Shown: in pieces, positions 1 through 8,963 of the stretch
Layout: each line of letters begins with the position of its first letter
Position numbering within the stretch: position 1 is the first letter of the stretch
Assembly: GCA_963726615.1 (NCBI GenBank)
Contig: CAVSCX010000010.1
Coordinates: forward strand, 124,001 to 188,000
Origin: CAWDZK01 sp963726615
GTDB taxonomy: Bacteria > Actinomycetota > Actinomycetes > JACCUZ01
Direction: 5' to 3'
Length of the DNA: 64,000 bases
Notes under the pieces: generated by a model
Databases searched by the model: none
Seen by the model: only the letters and a program-made list of their open reading frames with translations
What the model was told of the DNA's origin: nothing
Program-made: the position numbers and the translations under genes

Positions 1-210
1 GGTCAGACGGACCGGCTGGCCGCCCTGCGTGCTGACCGGGACGCCGCCGAGGTGGGTCGCTGCCTGGACCGGCTGCGGGACGCCGCCGCCGGCACGGACA
101 ACGTGCTCTACCCGATGCACGACGCGCTGCGTGCCCGGGCGACCGTGGGCGAGGTGTGCAACGTCCTGCGCGACGTGTGGGGAAGTCACGTCCCGGCCGA
201 CGCCTTCTAG
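1..210 (+). CDS. acyl-CoA mutase large subunit, C-terminal end (partial)
   Basis: The window opens inside this gene; 69 codons and a TAG stop remain. The tail reads RATVGEVCNVLRDVWG before a short end, and an earlier part has the pattern RD..EV...L..L.DAA.GTDN. This is how the substrate-binding subunits of the methylmalonyl-CoA / isobutyryl-CoA mutase family end their TIM-barrel domain. No B12-binding domain follows, so cobalamin binding would reside on a separate small subunit, as in the MeaA/IcmA type, but this is inference from the tail only. Which acyl-CoA is isomerised cannot be judged here. Confidence 0.72.
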   Translation, partial: GQTDRLAALRADRDAAEVGRCLDRLRDAAAGTDNVLYPMHDALRARATVGEVCNVLRDVWGSHVPADAF

Positions 211-279
211 CCCGTGACCCTCGCACGATCGGAGTGCCCCGACGCCAGCCGCCCGCGGCGACCTGCTCCGATCCAGAGG

Positions 280-285
280 TAAGGT
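280..285 (+). promoter_or_regulatory. putative -10 element of a leaderless amidohydrolase transcript
   Basis: TAAGGT lies 8 nt before the GTG start at 294 and no ribosome binding site intervenes. This fits the actinobacterial leaderless arrangement. No convincing -35 is visible. Confidence 0.4.
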
Positions 286-293
286 CGCGCGTT

Positions 294-1517
294 GTGACTG
301 CGTCGCCCGACCCCTCGGACCACCGCCCGGCGGCGCCGGCCGACGTGCGGGCCCGGGTCAAGGCGCACCACGACGAGCTTGTCGCCCTGCGCCGCGACCT
401 GCATGCGCACCCCGAGCTCTCCTGGGGCGAGATCCGCACCACCAGGCTGCTGCGGGAGCGGCTGCTGGGGGCCGGCCTGGAGCCCCGGGTCCTCGCAGGG
501 GGCACCGGCCTGGTCTGCGAGATCGGCGCAGGGGACCGGGTGGTCGGCCTGCGCGCCGACCTGGACGCGTTGCCGATCGCCGACCTCAAGGACGTGTCCT
601 ACGCCTCGACGGTGCCCGGCGTCTGTCATGCGTGCGGCCACGACCTGCACACGGCTGCGGTGCTCGGCGCGGGGCTGGTCCTGGCGGAGCTCGCGGCCGA
701 GGGGCAGCTCCCCGGCCGGGTGCGCCTGATCTTCCAGCCGGCCGAGGAGTCCGTGCGCAGCGGGGGACTCGCCGTCGTCGAGGCGGGAGAGACTGCCGGC
801 CTCGACCGGGTCTTCGCGCTGCACTGCGCCCCCCGCGAGGAGGTGGGCAAGGTCGGCCTGCGGTCAGGGGCCATCACCGGCTCGGCGGACCAGGTGTTCG
901 TCCGCCTCTCCGGACCCGGCGGCCACACCGCCCGGCCGCACCTCACCGCCGACGTCGTCTACGCGCTGGGCAAGGTGGTCACCGAGCTGCCGGCCGCGCT
1001 CTCCCGTCGGGTCGACCCACGGGCGGCGATGAGCGTGGTCTGGGGTCGGGTCGCTGCCGGCCGTGCGGCCAACGCGATCCCGACCTCCGGGGAGGCCGAG
1101 GGCACGGTCCGCGGCCTGGACGTCAGCGCCTGGGGGGCCGCGCCCGAGCTCGTCGAGCGGCTGGTGCGCGAGATCGTCGCCCCGTACGGCGTGCAGACGG
1201 AGGTCCGGTACACCCGGAATGTCCCCCCGGTGGAGAACGAGGTGACCAGCGTGGGACTGCTGGCGCGTGCCGTGCGGGAGACCGAGGGCGCGGATGCGCT
1301 TGTCGGCACCGAGCAGAGCCTCGGCGGCGAGGACTTCGCGTGGTACCTCCGCAGGGTCCCTGGAGCCCTGGCGCGCCTGGGTACCAGCCCGCCCGACGTA
1401 CCCGTGGAGCAGAGGATGGACCTGCACCAGGGCCGGTTCGACGCGGACGAGCGGGCGATCTCGGTGGGTGCGCGGGTGCTGGTGGGCGCAACGTACGGCG
1501 CGTTCCTCTCGGTCTGA
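294..1517 (+). CDS. M20-family amidohydrolase
   Basis: A metal-dependent amidohydrolase or aminoacylase of the M20/IAA-amino-acid hydrolase type, about 407 aa from the GTG at 294. An in-frame upstream start at 156 would add a low-complexity leader overlapping the mutase gene and is rejected. Visible family landmarks are LRADLDALPI, the metal site CHACGHDLHTA around residues 112-122, FQPAEE, a dimerisation insert with GGHTARP, and GGEDFAWYL near the C-terminus. It would remove an N-acyl or amide group from a small substrate in the cytoplasm; the substrate is not predictable. M. tuberculosis has two such genes (amiA1, amiB1) beside its nucleoside salvage genes, so the position is conserved. Confidence 0.88.
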   Translation: MTASPDPSDHRPAAPADVRARVKAHHDELVALRRDLHAHPELSWGEIRTTRLLRERLLGAGLEPRVLAGGTGLVCEIGAGDRVVGLRADLDALPIADLKDVSYASTVPGVCHACGHDLHTAAVLGAGLVLAELAAEGQLPGRVRLIFQPAEESVRSGGLAVVEAGETAGLDRVFALHCAPREEVGKVGLRSGAITGSADQVFVRLSGPGGHTARPHLTADVVYALGKVVTELPAALSRRVDPRAAMSVVWGRVAAGRAANAIPTSGEAEGTVRGLDVSAWGAAPELVERLVREIVAPYGVQTEVRYTRNVPPVENEVTSVGLLARAVRETEGADALVGTEQSLGGEDFAWYLRRVPGALARLGTSPPDVPVEQRMDLHQGRFDADERAISVGARVLVGATYGAFLSV

Positions 1518-1661
1518 TAACGGCTTCGGCGACTTATCGCCCAGATCGGCGAACACCGCCACCGTCCCCGATAGAGTGCCCAGCCTGGCCGAACGACGGC
1601 CAGTTCGGGCTCAGCGACCACACACACAGGTCGTGCCCGGCCCCATGGAAGGAGACACCCT

Positions 1662-2720
1662 TTGCGACGGGTGACCACTCTGGCCTCGGCGCTGCTCGCC
1701 GGGGCTCTCGTCCTGACCGCCTGCGGCGGCAGCAGCGACACGGCAGGGACCGACACCGAGACGCCTGGCGCGTCCGGCAGCGAGTCCGCCACGAGCGACC
1801 TCAAGGTCGGTCTGGCCTACGACATCGGCGGCCGCGGTGACCAGTCCTTCAACGACGCCGCCGCCGCCGGACTGGACAAGGCCAAGGCCGAGCTCGGCGT
1901 CGAGACCAAGGAGGCCGAGGCCAGCAACGGTGAGCCCGACTCCGCCAAGGAGGAGCGCCTGCGCGTGCTTGCGAACGCCGGCTACAACCCGGTGATCGCG
2001 GTCGGGTTCGCCTACTCCGGAGCCCTGGCCAAGGTCGCCAAGGAGCTCCCCGACACCAATTTCGCGATCATCGATGACGAGGCCGCGGTGGGCGACAACA
2101 TCGCCAACCTCGTCTTCGCCGAGGAGCAGGGCTCGTTCCTGGTCGGTGCAGCTGCCGCACTGAAGTCGAAGACCGGCAACGTCGGCTTCGTCGGGGGCGT
2201 CGACGTGCCGCTGATCCACAAGTTCGAGGCCGGCTTCAAGGCCGGTGCGACGGCGGTCAACGCGGACATCAAGGTCCAGGTCAAGTACCTCACCCAGCCG
2301 CCGGACTTCTCCGGCTTCGGCGACCCGGCCAAGGGCAAGACGGCGGCAGCCGGCATGTTCGACGCCGGTGCAGACGTCGTCTACCAGGCCGCGGGTGGCT
2401 CCGGTGGCGGCGTGTTCGAGGCCGCCAAGGCCGCGGGCGGAAAGGCGATCGGTGTCGACTCCGACCAGTACCAGACGGCCGACCCGAAGGTGCAGGACGT
2501 GATTCTCACGTCCATGCTCAAGAAGGTCGACGTCGCGGTGTTCGACTTCATCACGTCGGTCTCGGACGGCAACTTCACCGCGGGCACCGTCCGCTACGAC
2601 CTCGAGAAGGACGGCGTGGGCTACTCCACCAGCGGCGGCCAGATCGACGACATCACCTCGCAGCTGGACGACTACAAGGCCAAGATCGTCTCGGGCGAGA
2701 TCACGGTTCCCACCGAGTGA
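1662..2720 (+). CDS. BMP-family nucleoside ABC transporter substrate-binding lipoprotein
   Basis: A surface lipoprotein that should capture nucleosides for the ABC transporter encoded downstream. The 352-aa product starts with TTG at 1662, 8 nt after a GGAAGGAG ribosome site. A positively charged N-region, a hydrophobic stretch and the lipobox LTAC place the lipidated cysteine at residue 21, followed by a Ser/Thr/Gly/Asp-rich linker. The mature part has the PnrA/BMP features VGLAYDIGG.GDQSFNDAA, the GVDSDQY segment and an ILTSMLKKVD segment. BMP proteins studied in other bacteria bind purine or pyrimidine nucleosides. TAGAGT at 1572-1577 may be its -10. A GC-rich hairpin directly follows the stop codon. 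Confidence 0.93.
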   Translation: MRRVTTLASALLAGALVLTACGGSSDTAGTDTETPGASGSESATSDLKVGLAYDIGGRGDQSFNDAAAAGLDKAKAELGVETKEAEASNGEPDSAKEERLRVLANAGYNPVIAVGFAYSGALAKVAKELPDTNFAIIDDEAAVGDNIANLVFAEEQGSFLVGAAAALKSKTGNVGFVGGVDVPLIHKFEAGFKAGATAVNADIKVQVKYLTQPPDFSGFGDPAKGKTAAAGMFDAGADVVYQAAGGSGGGVFEAAKAAGGKAIGVDSDQYQTADPKVQDVILTSMLKKVDVAVFDFITSVSDGNFTAGTVRYDLEKDGVGYSTSGGQIDDITSQLDDYKAKIVSGEITVPTE

Positions 2721-2724
2721 GCGT

Positions 2725-2764
2725 CGGCCGGGCGGGGTGCGCGGATGCGCGCTCCGCCCGGCCG
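2725..2764 (+). terminator. GC-rich hairpin between lipoprotein and ABC genes
   Basis: Perfect 11-bp arms CGGCCGGGCGG (2725-2735) and CCGCCCGGCCG (2754-2764) flank an 18-nt loop that can itself fold. No T-run follows. It begins 4 nt after the lipoprotein stop, so it may be a partial terminator or an RNA stabiliser that lets the binding protein be made in excess over the membrane components. Confidence 0.6.
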
Positions 2765-2929
2765 GACCGTGACCCATCGACCGGGTCCGGGCAGACGGTG
2801 ACGTCTCTCCGGGTCCGGTCGTCACGTTGCGGGGTCTCGCGCTAGCGTGCAGCCCTACCCCTGCCGGGCCGCTGACCGCCCGGAGTCTCCAGCGACGCCG
2901 AGCGGCGTCCGGCTCGAGGAAGGTGCCTC

Positions 2930-4492
2930 ATCGCCACGACGAGCGCTCCACCGCCGGCGGCCGGCCCGGCCGACGTTGCCGTCGCGCTGCGCGGCATCAC
3001 CAAGAGGTTCCCCGGCGTGATCGCCAACCGGGACGTCAACATCTCGGTCCGGCGGGGGCAGGTCCACGCCATCGTCGGTGAGAACGGCGCCGGCAAGTCG
3101 ACCCTGATGAAGATCCTCTACGGCATGCAGCGGCCGGACGAGGGCAATATCGAGGTCGACGGCCAGGAGGTCAGCTTCCACTCCCCGAGCGACGCGATCG
3201 ACGCCGGCGTCGGCATGGTGCACCAGCACTTCATGCTGGCCGACAACCTCACGGTCCTGGAGAACGTCGTCCTGGGCAGTGAGCCGCGGAAGAGCGGTCT
3301 GCTCGACTTCGGGGCGGCCCGGCGCCGCATCAAGGAGATCTCGGACTCGTACGGGCTGGATGTCCATCCCGACGAGATGGTCGAGAGCCTCGGCGTCGGC
3401 GACAGGCAACGGGTGGAGATCCTCAAGGTTCTCTACCGGGGCGCAAAGATCCTCATCCTGGACGAGCCGACCGCGGTCCTCGTGCCGCAGGAGGTCGACG
3501 AGCTCTTCGACAACCTGCGGGAGCTCAAGAGCGAGGGGCTCACCGTGCTGTTCATCTCGCACAAGCTCGACGAGGTCCTCGAGGTCGCCGACGAGATCAC
3601 GGTGATCCGCCGCGGCACGACCGTGCAGACCGTCCAGCCGGGCGACGTCACGGCTCGCGAGCTGGCCGAGCTCATGGTGGGCAGCGAGCTGCCCACCCCG
3701 GACACCGGCGAGTCGACAGTCACCGACGAGGTCGTCCTGCAGGCCGAGGGCCTCACCGTCCGCGCCGGAGACGGCCGGGCGCTCGTCGACGACGTCTCGT
3801 TCACCATCCACCACGGCGAGGTGCTCGGGATCGCCGGCGTGGAGGGCAACGGCCAGGCCGAGCTGGTCGAGGCCGTGATGGGCATGCGGACGCTCGAGCG
3901 GGGCTCGCTGCGCCTGGGGGACGAGGACCTGACCGCGTGGTCCACCCGCCGTCGGCGGGAGGCCGGCATCGGGTACATCCCCGAGGACCGGCACCGGCAC
4001 GGGCTGCTGCTCGACTCGCCGCTGTGGGAGAACCGCATCCTCGGGCACCAGACCCAGGAGCCGAACGTCAACGGACCCTGGATCGACCGCGGCGGGGCCC
4101 GCCGGGACACCGACCGGATCGTCGAGCAGTACGACGTGCGCACCCCGGGGATCGACGTCCTCGCGTCGTCGCTGTCCGGCGGCAACCAGCAGAAGCTGAT
4201 CGTGGGGCGGGAGATGAGTGGGGAACCGAAGGTGCTCATCGCCTCGCACCCGACCCGCGGGGTCGACGTCGGTGCCCAGGCGGCGATCTGGGACCACATC
4301 CGCACCGCCCGCCGTGCGGGCCTGGCCGTGCTGCTGATCTCGGCCGACCTCGACGAGCTCATCGGGCTCTCTGACTCGATCAAGGTCATCCTGCGTGGCA
4401 GGTTCGTCGCCGACGTCGACCCGTCGGACGTGACCCCGGAGGACCTCGGCTCGGCAATGACCGGTGCCGGGGACCGGGGGAGCGCCGCATGA
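2930..4492 (+). CDS. nucleoside ABC transporter ATP-binding protein (non-canonical start)
   Basis: Double ATPase powering nucleoside import, cytoplasmic face of the membrane. First domain: Walker A GENGAGKST around residues 50-58 and LDEPTAVL. Second domain: the degenerate loop GVEGNGQAEL and the signature LSGGNQQK followed by ASHPTRGVDVG, as usual in this RbsA/YufO-like family. The conserved N-terminus VALRGITKRFPGV lies upstream of the first ATG/GTG/TTG codon (3017), which would cut the protein after the motif. The best reading starts at ATC 2930, 6 nt after GAGGAAGG (2916-2923), giving about 520 aa beginning IATTSAP. Either AUC is used or the base is a G-to-C error. The 3' end overlaps the permease by ATGA. 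Confidence 0.88.
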   Translation: MATTSAPPPAAGPADVAVALRGITKRFPGVIANRDVNISVRRGQVHAIVGENGAGKSTLMKILYGMQRPDEGNIEVDGQEVSFHSPSDAIDAGVGMVHQHFMLADNLTVLENVVLGSEPRKSGLLDFGAARRRIKEISDSYGLDVHPDEMVESLGVGDRQRVEILKVLYRGAKILILDEPTAVLVPQEVDELFDNLRELKSEGLTVLFISHKLDEVLEVADEITVIRRGTTVQTVQPGDVTARELAELMVGSELPTPDTGESTVTDEVVLQAEGLTVRAGDGRALVDDVSFTIHHGEVLGIAGVEGNGQAELVEAVMGMRTLERGSLRLGDEDLTAWSTRRRREAGIGYIPEDRHRHGLLLDSPLWENRILGHQTQEPNVNGPWIDRGGARRDTDRIVEQYDVRTPGIDVLASSLSGGNQQKLIVGREMSGEPKVLIASHPTRGVDVGAQAAIWDHIRTARRAGLAVLLISADLDELIGLSDSIKVILRGRFVADVDPSDVTPEDLGSAMTGAGDRGSAA

Positions 4493-5607
4493 CTGTCAAC
4501 TGGCGCCGGGTCGGCCTGGCAGTGGCAGCCCCGACCGTGGCCCTGGCGTTCGCCCTGCTCGTCACCGCGCTGGTCCTCGTCTCGACCGGCGACCCGGTGT
4601 GGGCGACCGGTCAGGTCGTCTGGGACTACGGGAGCCAGCCGCGCGTCTTGGCGATCACGTTCAACCAGGGGACCGTCTACTACCTGTCGGCGCTGGCGGT
4701 GGCGATCGGCTTCCGGATGAACCTCTTCAACATCGGTGTCGACGGGCAGTACCGGCTGGCGGCCTTCTGCGCCGCCGTCGTCGGCAGTGAGGTCGACCTG
4801 CCCAAGCCGCTGCACATCCTGGTCATCGTCCTGACCGCCATGCTGGTCGGCGCGATGTGGGCCGGCATCGCCGCACTGCTGAAGGCCACCCGCGGCGTCA
4901 GCGAGGTCATCTCCACGATCATGCTGAACGCGATCGCGACCTCGCTGATCGCCTACCTGCTGCGCAAGGTCGCCGTCGACGTGGCGGGCAGCAACAACAT
5001 CGGCACCAAGCCGATCGCCGAGTCCGGTGCGTTTCCCGGGATCTCGCTGATCCCCGACAGCCCGCTGAAGGTCTTCGGCTTCATCATCGTGGCCGCGCTC
5101 GCCGGCGTCGTCTACACCGTCGTCCTCGGCCGCACCCGGTTCGGCTTCGACCTGCGCGCCACGGGCAGGTCCGAGTCCGCGGCAGTCGCAAGCGGCGTCA
5201 ACGTCAAGCGGATGGTGGTCATCTCGCTGCTGCTCTCCGGTGCGGTCGCCGGCCTCGTCGGGATGCCGCAGCTGCTCGGCAGCGACGAGCGCAACTACAG
5301 CCTGGACTTCCCGGCCGGGCTGGGCTTCACCGGCATCGCGATCGCCCTGCTGGGCCGCAACAGCGCGATCGGGATGGCCCTGGCGGCGCTGCTCTTCTCG
5401 TTCCTGGACTCGTCCTCGATCATCCTCGACCTGAACGACATCTCGAAGGAGATCGTGCTGATCATGCAGGGCACCGTGGTGCTCTCGGTGGTCGTGGTCT
5501 ACGAGCTGGTACGCCGCTACGGCGTCGTTGCCGAGCAGCGACGCGTCAGCCGGGAGCTCGATCCCGAACAGGGCCGCCCGGGGACTCCGACGGGAGCAGC
5601 CGTATGA
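4489..5607 (+). CDS. nucleoside ABC transporter permease 1
   Basis: An inner-membrane permease of the BPD_transp_2 (YufP/BmpC-like) family, 372 aa with about nine or ten hydrophobic helices. Family landmarks include GFRMNLFNIGVDGQY near residue 75, a VSEVISTIMLNAIA segment and the repeated GFDLRATGRSESAA cytoplasmic loop that contacts the ATPase. The ATG overlaps the ATPase stop (ATGA, 4489-4492), and its own stop overlaps the second permease by ATGA at 5604-5607, so the three genes are translationally coupled. It should form the channel as a heterodimer with the next gene product. Confidence 0.92.
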   Translation: MTVNWRRVGLAVAAPTVALAFALLVTALVLVSTGDPVWATGQVVWDYGSQPRVLAITFNQGTVYYLSALAVAIGFRMNLFNIGVDGQYRLAAFCAAVVGSEVDLPKPLHILVIVLTAMLVGAMWAGIAALLKATRGVSEVISTIMLNAIATSLIAYLLRKVAVDVAGSNNIGTKPIAESGAFPGISLIPDSPLKVFGFIIVAALAGVVYTVVLGRTRFGFDLRATGRSESAAVASGVNVKRMVVISLLLSGAVAGLVGMPQLLGSDERNYSLDFPAGLGFTGIAIALLGRNSAIGMALAALLFSFLDSSSIILDLNDISKEIVLIMQGTVVLSVVVVYELVRRYGVVAEQRRVSRELDPEQGRPGTPTGAAV

Positions 5608-6876
5608 GCATCTCCGACCGACCGGCCAGGGAGACGGTGGCCGAGCCGACCCGGCGTCGACGCCTGCCCACCGCCGGCCTGCCCGCCGTCCTGCTCGGCG
5701 TGGCGGTGCTGATCCTGCTGCTCAGCGTGGTCCGCGTGGCAAGCGGGGCCGGCGACCTGACCTCGAGCGGCACCATCGGCGCCGCGCTGGCGCTTGCAGT
5801 CCCGATCGGGATGGCCGGACTCGGTGGACTCTGGTCGGAGCGGGCCGGCGTCGTCAACATCGGGCTCGAGGGCATGATGATCCTCGGCACCTGGGGCGCC
5901 GGGTGGGCCGGGCTGGCAGTGGGGCCCCTGGACGGGGGTCCTTGTCGGCACGCTGTTCGGGGCGGCCGGCGGGCTGCTGCACGCGCTGGCTACCGTGACC
6001 TTCGGCGTCGACCACATCGTGTCCGGCGTCGCCATCAACATCCTGGGGCTCGGCGTCACCCAGTTCCTCTCGGTGGTCGCGCTCGAGGGCACCCCGGGGG
6101 GCGGGGAGTCGCAGTCGCCGCCGATCGACGACATCACCCGGGTCGGCATCCCGTGGATCTCCGATCCGCTGCTCACGCTGCAGAAGAAGGAGTGGTTCCT
6201 CGCCTCGGACCTGGCGGGCATCACCCGCGGTCTGCTCACCGACGTGTCGCTGCTCACCGTGGTCGCTCTCCTGCTCGTGCTCCTCTCCTACGTCGTGCTG
6301 TGGCGCACGCCCTTCGGGCTTCGGCTGCGGTCCTGCGGCGAGAGCCCGATGGCCGCGGAGTCACTCGGCGTCAACGTCTACCTGATGAAGTACTCCGCGG
6401 TGGTCGCGTCCGGCGCGTTCGCGGGGCTGGGCGGCGCCTTCCTCGCCGTCGTCGCCGGGAACGGCTACCGCGAGGGCCAGACGGCCGGGCGCGGGTACAT
6501 CGGCCTGGCCGCCATGATCTTCGGCAACTGGCGTCCCGGCGGTCTGGTCGCAGGTGCCGGTCTCTTCGGCTTCACCGACTCGTTGCAGCTGCGTCGCGGC
6601 GGCGAGTCCGTGCACGCGCTCCTGCTGCTCGTCGGGGTCCTCCTGCTGGCGACGGCGGTCTGGCTCGCGGTCCGCCGCCGGCCGGTGGCCGGCCTGGTGG
6701 CCGCCGCCACCGGCGCCGGCGCATTGGTGTGGTACGTCACCACCGACGAGGTCCCCGGTGCGTTCACCACCATGGCGCCCTACGTCACCACGCTGCTCGT
6801 GCTGGCACTGGCCGCTCAACGATTGCGCATGCCGGCCGCGGACGGCCTGCCCTACCGGCGCGGTCAGGGGGGTTGA
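5604..6876 (+). pseudogene. nucleoside ABC transporter permease 2, interrupted by a +1 frameshift
   Basis: Second BPD_transp_2 permease of the nucleoside importer. The reading frame from ATG 5604 gives GLWSERAGVVNIGLEGMM and runs to GTWGAGWAG. From there the family sequence continues in the +1 frame as GWQWGPWTGVLVG and then TFGVDHIVSGVAINILG to the stop at 6876. Removing one G from the GGG at 5910-5912 restores a single product of about 423 aa. Without repair the first frame continues as low-complexity sequence through the rest of the gene. Everything else is intact: the LWRTPFGLRLRSCGESP coupling loop and the C-terminal helices. The possibilities are a sequencing error, a recent mutation or, less likely, slippage. 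A broken copy would disable the importer unless compensated. Confidence 0.82.
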
Positions 6877-7283
6877 TGGCCGACGTCTCGGACGACGACT
6901 GGGCCCGGCTCCGCGACGAGGCGACCGCGGTCATGGAGCATGCCTACGCGCCGTACTCGAAGTTCAAGGTCGGGGTCGCGGGCCTGACGGACGAGGGCCG
7001 CGTGGTCGTGGGCTGCAACGTCGAGAACGCCGCCTACGGCGTGGCGCTGTGCGCGGAGTGCGGGATGGTCTCGTCGCTGCACGCGGGCGGGGGCGGCCGG
7101 CTGGTCGCCGTGGTCTGCGTCGACGGGCACGGCAACACGCTCATGCCGTGCGGACGCTGCCGGCAGCTGCTCTGGGAGAACGGCGGGCCGGACATGCTGC
7201 TCGAGACGGTCAGCGGCATCCGGCCGATGCGCGAGGTGCTGCCGGACGCGTTCGGTCCCGAGGACCTGGAGTCGCGCGCGTGA
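6876..7283 (+). CDS. cdd: cytidine deaminase
   Basis: Converts cytidine or deoxycytidine to uridine or deoxyuridine in the cytoplasm, feeding the next enzyme, thymidine phosphorylase. It is 135 aa, typical of the small homotetrameric class. The substrate segment SKFKVGVAG and GCNVENAAYG are present. The zinc site is Cys59 in CAEC, with Glu61 as proton shuttle, and Cys92 and Cys95 in PCGRCRQLL. The ATG shares one base with the permease stop (TGATG), and the stop overlaps deoA by GTGA, so all belong to one operon. Confidence 0.95.
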   Translation: MADVSDDDWARLRDEATAVMEHAYAPYSKFKVGVAGLTDEGRVVVGCNVENAAYGVALCAECGMVSSLHAGGGGRLVAVVCVDGHGNTLMPCGRCRQLLWENGGPDMLLETVSGIRPMREVLPDAFGPEDLESRA

Positions 7284-8575
7284 GTGTCGTGACGGCCGTC
7301 GACGTGATCCGCGCGAAGCGGGACGGGCACGCTCTCTCCGACGCGCAGATCGACTGGGTTCTCGCCGCCTACACCAGGGGCGATGTCGCCGACGAGCAGA
7401 TGGCAGCGCTCGCGATGGCGATCCTGCTCAACGGCATGGACCGCCGGGAGATCTCCCGCTGGACCGACGCCATGATCGCCTCCGGCATCCGGATGTCGTT
7501 CCCGGCGGCCGAGCTGGGCGGGCGCCGGACCACCGACAAGCACTCCACCGGTGGGGTGGGGGACAAGATCACGTTGCCGCTGGCGCCGCTCGTGGCGGCC
7601 TGCGGCGCTGCCGTCCCCCAGCTCTCCGGCCGCGGCCTGGGGCACACCGGCGGCACCCTCGACAAGCTCGAGGCGATCCCCGGCTGGCGGGCGACCCTCA
7701 GCCGGGCGCAGATGCTCGCCCAGCTCGCCGAGGTCGGGGCTGTCGTGTGCGCTGCCAGCGACGACCTGGCGCCTGCCGACAAGAAGCTCTACGCCCTGCG
7801 TGACGTGACCGGCACTGTCGAGGCCATCCCGTTGATCGCCAGCTCGATCATGAGCAAGAAGATCGCCGAGGGGACGGGTGCGCTGGTGCTGGACGTCAAG
7901 GTCGGCTCCGGCGCCTTCATGAAGGACCTCCCGACGGCCCGGGAGCTCGCCGAGACGATGGTGGCCCTGGGGTCCGACCACGACGTCACCACGGTTGCGC
8001 TGCTCACCGACATGTCCACCCCGCTCGGGCTCACCGCCGGCAACGGCATGGAGGTCCGTGAGTCGGTCGAGGTGCTGGCGGGTGGCGGTCCGGCCGACGT
8101 GGTCGAGCTGACGCTCACCCTGGCGCGCGAGATGCTCGCGGCGGCGGGGCTCGACGGCGTGGACCCGGCCGACCGGTTGGCCGACGGCTCGGCCATGGAC
8201 GTGTGGCAGCGCATGATCCGCGCCCAGGGGGGCGACCCGGACGCACCGCTCCCGACAGCGCGTGAGACCCAGCAGGTGCCCGCCCGCTCCGACGGCGTCC
8301 TCGTGGGGCTGGACGCCTACGCCGTCGGTGTCGCCGCCTGGCGGCTGGGTGCCGGCCGGGCCCGCAAGGAGGACCCGGTGCAGGCGGCGGCCGGGGTGCA
8401 GATGCATGCCAAGCCCGGCGACCAGGTGCGGGCCGGCCGGCCCCTGTTCACCCTGCACACGGACGAGCCGGAGCGCTTCGCGGACGCGGAGCGCGCGCTC
8501 GCGGACGCCGTGCGGGTCGCGCCCGCAGGCACCGACGCCGAGATCCCGGCCTTGGTCCTGGACCGGGTGGGGTGA
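7280..8575 (+). CDS. deoA: thymidine phosphorylase
   Basis: Phosphorolysis of thymidine or deoxyuridine to the free base and 2-deoxyribose-1-phosphate. The 431-aa product starts at GTG 7280, overlapping cdd by GTGA. It shows VIRAKRDGHALSD at the N-terminus, the phosphate-binding stretch TDKHSTGGVGDK, SGRGLGHTGGTLDKLE, and SSIMSKKIAEG, all standard for pyrimidine nucleoside phosphorylases, plus the C-terminal biotinyl-like domain with RKEDPVQAAAGV. Together with the mutase and DeoC encoded at 14.7-17.7 kb it would channel deoxyribose into central metabolism. Confidence 0.95.
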   Translation: MSVVTAVDVIRAKRDGHALSDAQIDWVLAAYTRGDVADEQMAALAMAILLNGMDRREISRWTDAMIASGIRMSFPAAELGGRRTTDKHSTGGVGDKITLPLAPLVAACGAAVPQLSGRGLGHTGGTLDKLEAIPGWRATLSRAQMLAQLAEVGAVVCAASDDLAPADKKLYALRDVTGTVEAIPLIASSIMSKKIAEGTGALVLDVKVGSGAFMKDLPTARELAETMVALGSDHDVTTVALLTDMSTPLGLTAGNGMEVRESVEVLAGGGPADVVELTLTLAREMLAAAGLDGVDPADRLADGSAMDVWQRMIRAQGGDPDAPLPTARETQQVPARSDGVLVGLDAYAVGVAAWRLGAGRARKEDPVQAAAGVQMHAKPGDQVRAGRPLFTLHTDEPERFADAERALADAVRVAPAGTDAEIPALVLDRVG

Positions 8576-8576
8576 G

Positions 8577-8942
8577 ATGGCGCCGCGGCTGATCGGCGCC
8601 CCGACCCGGATCCCGGTCCCGGGCGGGAAGGTCATCGACGAGTACGTCGGCCGGGTGACCTCGGGCAGCAGTGCCGTCTCGGTGGCGCACATGCAGGCGC
8701 CCCCCGACTGGTCGGAGCCGGCCCAGACTCCGGAGTTCGACGAGGTCACGCTGGTGCTGCGCGGGTCCGTCGTGGTGGAGCACGACGGAGGCCGGCTGGA
8801 GGTGCCGGCGGGGCAGGCGGTCGTCACCCCGGCCGGCGAGCGGGTGCGCTACCTCGTCGGACCCGACGGGGCGGAGTACGTCGCGGTGTGCCTCCCGGCG
8901 TTCGACCCCGACCTGGCCCACCGCGAGCCCGAGGACACCTGA
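8577..8942 (+). CDS. cupin-domain protein
   Basis: A 121-aa single-domain cupin whose ATG is one base after the deoA stop, hence part of the nucleoside operon. Two cupin motifs are partly visible: the first around EFDEVTLVLRGSVVVEHDGG and the second around VPAGQAVVTPAGERVRY. The histidines that normally bind metal are mostly absent, which argues against a metal enzyme and for a small-molecule binding or sugar-isomerising role. Many actinobacterial cdd-deoA operons may carry such a gene, but I cannot verify this. Function unknown. Confidence 0.75.
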   Translation: MAPRLIGAPTRIPVPGGKVIDEYVGRVTSGSSAVSVAHMQAPPDWSEPAQTPEFDEVTLVLRGSVVVEHDGGRLEVPAGQAVVTPAGERVRYLVGPDGAEYVAVCLPAFDPDLAHREPEDT

Positions 8943-8963
8943 CACGGCGTGCTGGTGGCGCGG

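Noticed and set aside
156..293. N-terminal extension of the amidohydrolase
   Set aside because: It overlaps the mutase gene and is low-complexity Arg/Pro sequence; GTG 294 with TAAGGT upstream is the better start.
2855..4297. 480-codon open frame antisense to the ABC ATPase gene
   Set aside because: It mirrors the GC-rich third positions of the real gene, has no family match I can see and no ribosome site. Many similar long shadows occur (for example 34292-37159 minus, 20824-22101 minus, 16-18 kb plus).
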